NCBI GenBank assembly: GCA_018701055.1 | Contig: JABIUH010000460.1 | Location: 1 to 14,579, forward strand | Length of the DNA stretch: 14,579 nucleotides | Reading direction: 5' to 3' | Origin: Woeseia sp. | GTDB lineage: Bacteria > Pseudomonadota > Gammaproteobacteria > Steroidobacterales > Woeseiaceae | Part shown: in pieces, positions 12,983-14,579 of the stretch | Layout of the letters: the number at the start of each line of letters is the position of its first letter | Numbering within the stretch: position 1 is the stretch's first letter | Program-made: the position numbers and the translations under genes | Notes under the pieces: generated by a model | Database searches by the model: none | Seen by the model: the letters and a program-made list of their open reading frames with translations, nothing else | What the model was told of the DNA's origin: nothing

Positions 12983-14579
12983 TCAACTCAAATCGTATAA
13001 AAGAGGCAAGAGTAATGAGAACCCAAGCCACATAATGATTGTGAGTGGAATTCCGACACGCAAGAAGTCCGAAAATTTGTAGCCGCCAGCACTCATAATG
13101 AGCAAATTGGTCTGATAGCCATAAGGTGTAGCAAAACTCATGTTGGCGCCCAAGAGCACTGCGAGGACGAAAGGAACTGGATCGACTCCCAGTTGCCCGG
13201 CGATGGCAACTGAAATTGGCGTACCAATGACAGCGGCGGCGTTGTTCGACACAACATTCGTCAACAAGGTCATGAGCAATATGAAAGCGCTTAATATGAT
13301 CGGTACGGGAAAATCGGCCACTACGCTGACGAAGCCGATCGCGATGTAGTCGGCCATGCCAGTGCCCATAAGTGCCTTACCCAAGGCCAGGCTGGTGACG
13401 ATGATCATAATGACTTGCGTTGATAGCGCGGTGCCGGCGTCTCGCCACGTCAGGCAACCCAGCGATATCATGAGCCCGACGCCAATTAGTGCGCTAACAG
13501 AAATCGGCATGATGCCGAACGCAGCGGCGCCGATGACCAGGCCCATCACTGCCAGCGCACGTTTTGCAAGATGCGTGTGGGGTAGGTCCGTCGTGCCATC
13601 AAGGACCAGCATCGTGCCGCTGGATTTTAAGGTATCAATCGAATCCCTCGTCCCTTGCACGAGCAGCACGTCTCCGGCGCGCAAGCGAATGGTATTTAGA
13701 TCGCCCGTTACTTGTGAGCTAGGCGCCCGAGCTCGGTGTATCGCCAATGGCAACAAGCCATAGCTCGAACTGAAGCGTGCCGCAGCAAGACTGCGCAAGT
13801 GCAACGGCGATCCGCGAGTGACAACAACCTCAGCCAATTGCTGACCTTCGGCTTTTAACGGCGTGTCCTCATCAATGGGATGTTCGCTATCAGAAATATT
13901 GTATAGCGTTGCGCCCAACAGATTTTCAAAGTGTTTGAGATTTTCCGGAGAGTCCTTAACGAAGAGGCGATCGCCCGGCTGCAACGTGACGGACGGCAAT
14001 TTTGCGAGGAAAAGTGATTCGCTACGCTGAATCTTCTCCACGCGCATACTGCCATTGGTTTTTGCCAATACGGCGGATAAGGTCTGGCCGGCGGCAAAAC
14101 CACCTTCTTTAATGAATAACTGACTATTGAACACGCGCGGCGATGTATCCGCCAGAGGCGGAACTCGATCTGGAATTAGTTTTGGTGCAATCAACCAAAG
14201 GAATATGATTGCGACACCGCCTACGATTGCGACCGGAAGTGCGAATTCGAACATACCGAAACTTTTCAGACCAAGGTCCTGGGATATTCCAACTACCAAC
14301 AAGTTAGTCGACGTCCCAATTGTTGTGGCCATACCGCCGACAATGGTCGCCAACCCCATTGGCATCATGACGCCGGATACCGGAAACTTAACGCGCATCG
14401 AGACACCGACAAGAATCGGCATCAACAACACAACAATAGGGGTGTTGTTCATGAACGCGCTAAGTATTGCTCCGGCAATCAAAGTGACCAGCAATGCCAA
14501 CACGGGCCGCGTCGACCAGGCATGAGCGACCACCGATGCCAAGGGTTGCAAGGCGCCCGTTGTTTCCAAAGCCTTACCA
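12983..14579 (-). CDS. SLC13-type permease with two RCK_C-like domains (5' end beyond window)
   Basis: 531 residues are visible; the frame is open to the right edge and the true start lies outside. The visible N-terminus 'GKALETTGAL' is internal family sequence, not a start. It is followed by membrane segments including 'MNNTPIVVLLMPI', the first SNT-like ion/substrate motif of the DASS/SLC13 fold. A cytoplasmic middle part (~140-320) holds two RCK_C-like domains ('...VTLQPGDRLFVKDS...' and '...IRLRAGDVLLVQG...'). The second membrane half follows, with 'VVSNNAAAVIGTPI' and the signature 'FATPYGYQTNLLIM'. Related proteins carry sulfate, dicarboxylates or other anions with sodium; the substrate cannot be read from the sequence. 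It ends with TGA at 12985-12983, some 55 nt before the trp leader, and I see no terminator between them, so read-through into the trp leader is possible. Confidence 0.9.
   Translation of the reverse strand, partial: GKALETTGALQPLASVVAHAWSTRPVLALLVTLIAGAILSAFMNNTPIVVLLMPILVGVSMRVKFPVSGVMMPMGLATIVGGMATTIGTSTNLLVVGISQDLGLKSFGMFEFALPVAIVGGVAIIFLWLIAPKLIPDRVPPLADTSPRVFNSQLFIKEGGFAAGQTLSAVLAKTNGSMRVEKIQRSESLFLAKLPSVTLQPGDRLFVKDSPENLKHFENLLGATLYNISDSEHPIDEDTPLKAEGQQLAEVVVTRGSPLHLRSLAAARFSSSYGLLPLAIHRARAPSSQVTGDLNTIRLRAGDVLLVQGTRDSIDTLKSSGTMLVLDGTTDLPHTHLAKRALAVMGLVIGAAAFGIMPISVSALIGVGLMISLGCLTWRDAGTALSTQVIMIIVTSLALGKALMGTGMADYIAIGFVSVVADFPVPIILSAFILLMTLLTNVVSNNAAAVIGTPISVAIAGQLGVDPVPFVLAVLLGANMSFATPYGYQTNLLIMSAGGYKFSDFLRVGIPLTIIMWLGFSLLLPLLYDLS

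Noticed and set aside
14500..14569. TTG at 14569 as the start of the permease
   Set aside because: The codons before it (GKA) continue the family sequence 'GKALETTGAL', so the gene is simply cut by the window edge.

Overview
The window (about 50% G+C by eye) looks like chromosomal DNA of a free-living gammaproteobacterium related to the Xanthomonadales/Steroidobacterales/Woeseiales part of the tree. This is inferred from the style of several proteins, not from a search: the TrpF subtype with 'LQTDS' and 'YEGRKSGHGQ' motifs, the ECF-sigma/anti-sigma/DUF4097 gene set, and a DUF2007 zinc-ribbon protein. Nearly everything lies on the minus strand. The one clear plus-strand gene is a large GGDEF-EAL protein.

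Left part (1-3540, minus strand): the N-terminal ~564 residues of an AsmA-family protein run off the left edge. Upstream of it are a block of four small inverted repeats (1891-1973) and then the decaying remains of one stress-response cassette: a DUF4097 protein with two in-frame stops, a frameshifted anti-sigma factor, and an ECF sigma factor that has a stop in region 2 and has lost everything after it. Middle (3541-5960): an extended -10 promoter, a ~160-nt 5' leader, and a 702-residue pseudo-receiver-PAS-GGDEF-EAL protein in which the receiver Asp, the GGDEF motif and several EAL catalytic positions are all substituted. Two adjacent palindromes separate it from the convergent gene.

Right part (5945-12962, minus strand): a complete tryptophan operon in the order trpL-E-G-D-C-F-B-A, followed by a TTG-started DUF2007 gene coupled to trpA. 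Most junctions overlap by 1-14 nt, and only trpF-trpB has a real gap (30-odd nt). TrpE+TrpG make anthranilate from chorismate, TrpD adds the phosphoribosyl group, TrpF isomerises, TrpC closes the indole ring, and TrpAB make tryptophan. Expression is very probably set by classical ribosome-mediated attenuation: a 22-codon leader peptide with three consecutive Trp codons, an antiterminator that can pair with the 5' arm of the terminator, and a strong intrinsic terminator with a T-tract. Between terminator and trpE lies a 12-bp direct repeat and a small reading frame that overlaps the trpE start as ATGA. The right edge holds most of an SLC13-type permease with two RCK_C-like domains, cut at its N-terminus by the window end.

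I found no mobile element genes, CRISPR, tRNA or rRNA, and no clear novel multi-gene system. The most interesting items are the trp leader architecture with its extra small ORF, the catalytically degenerate c-di-GMP protein, and the eroding sigma/anti-sigma/DUF4097 cassette.
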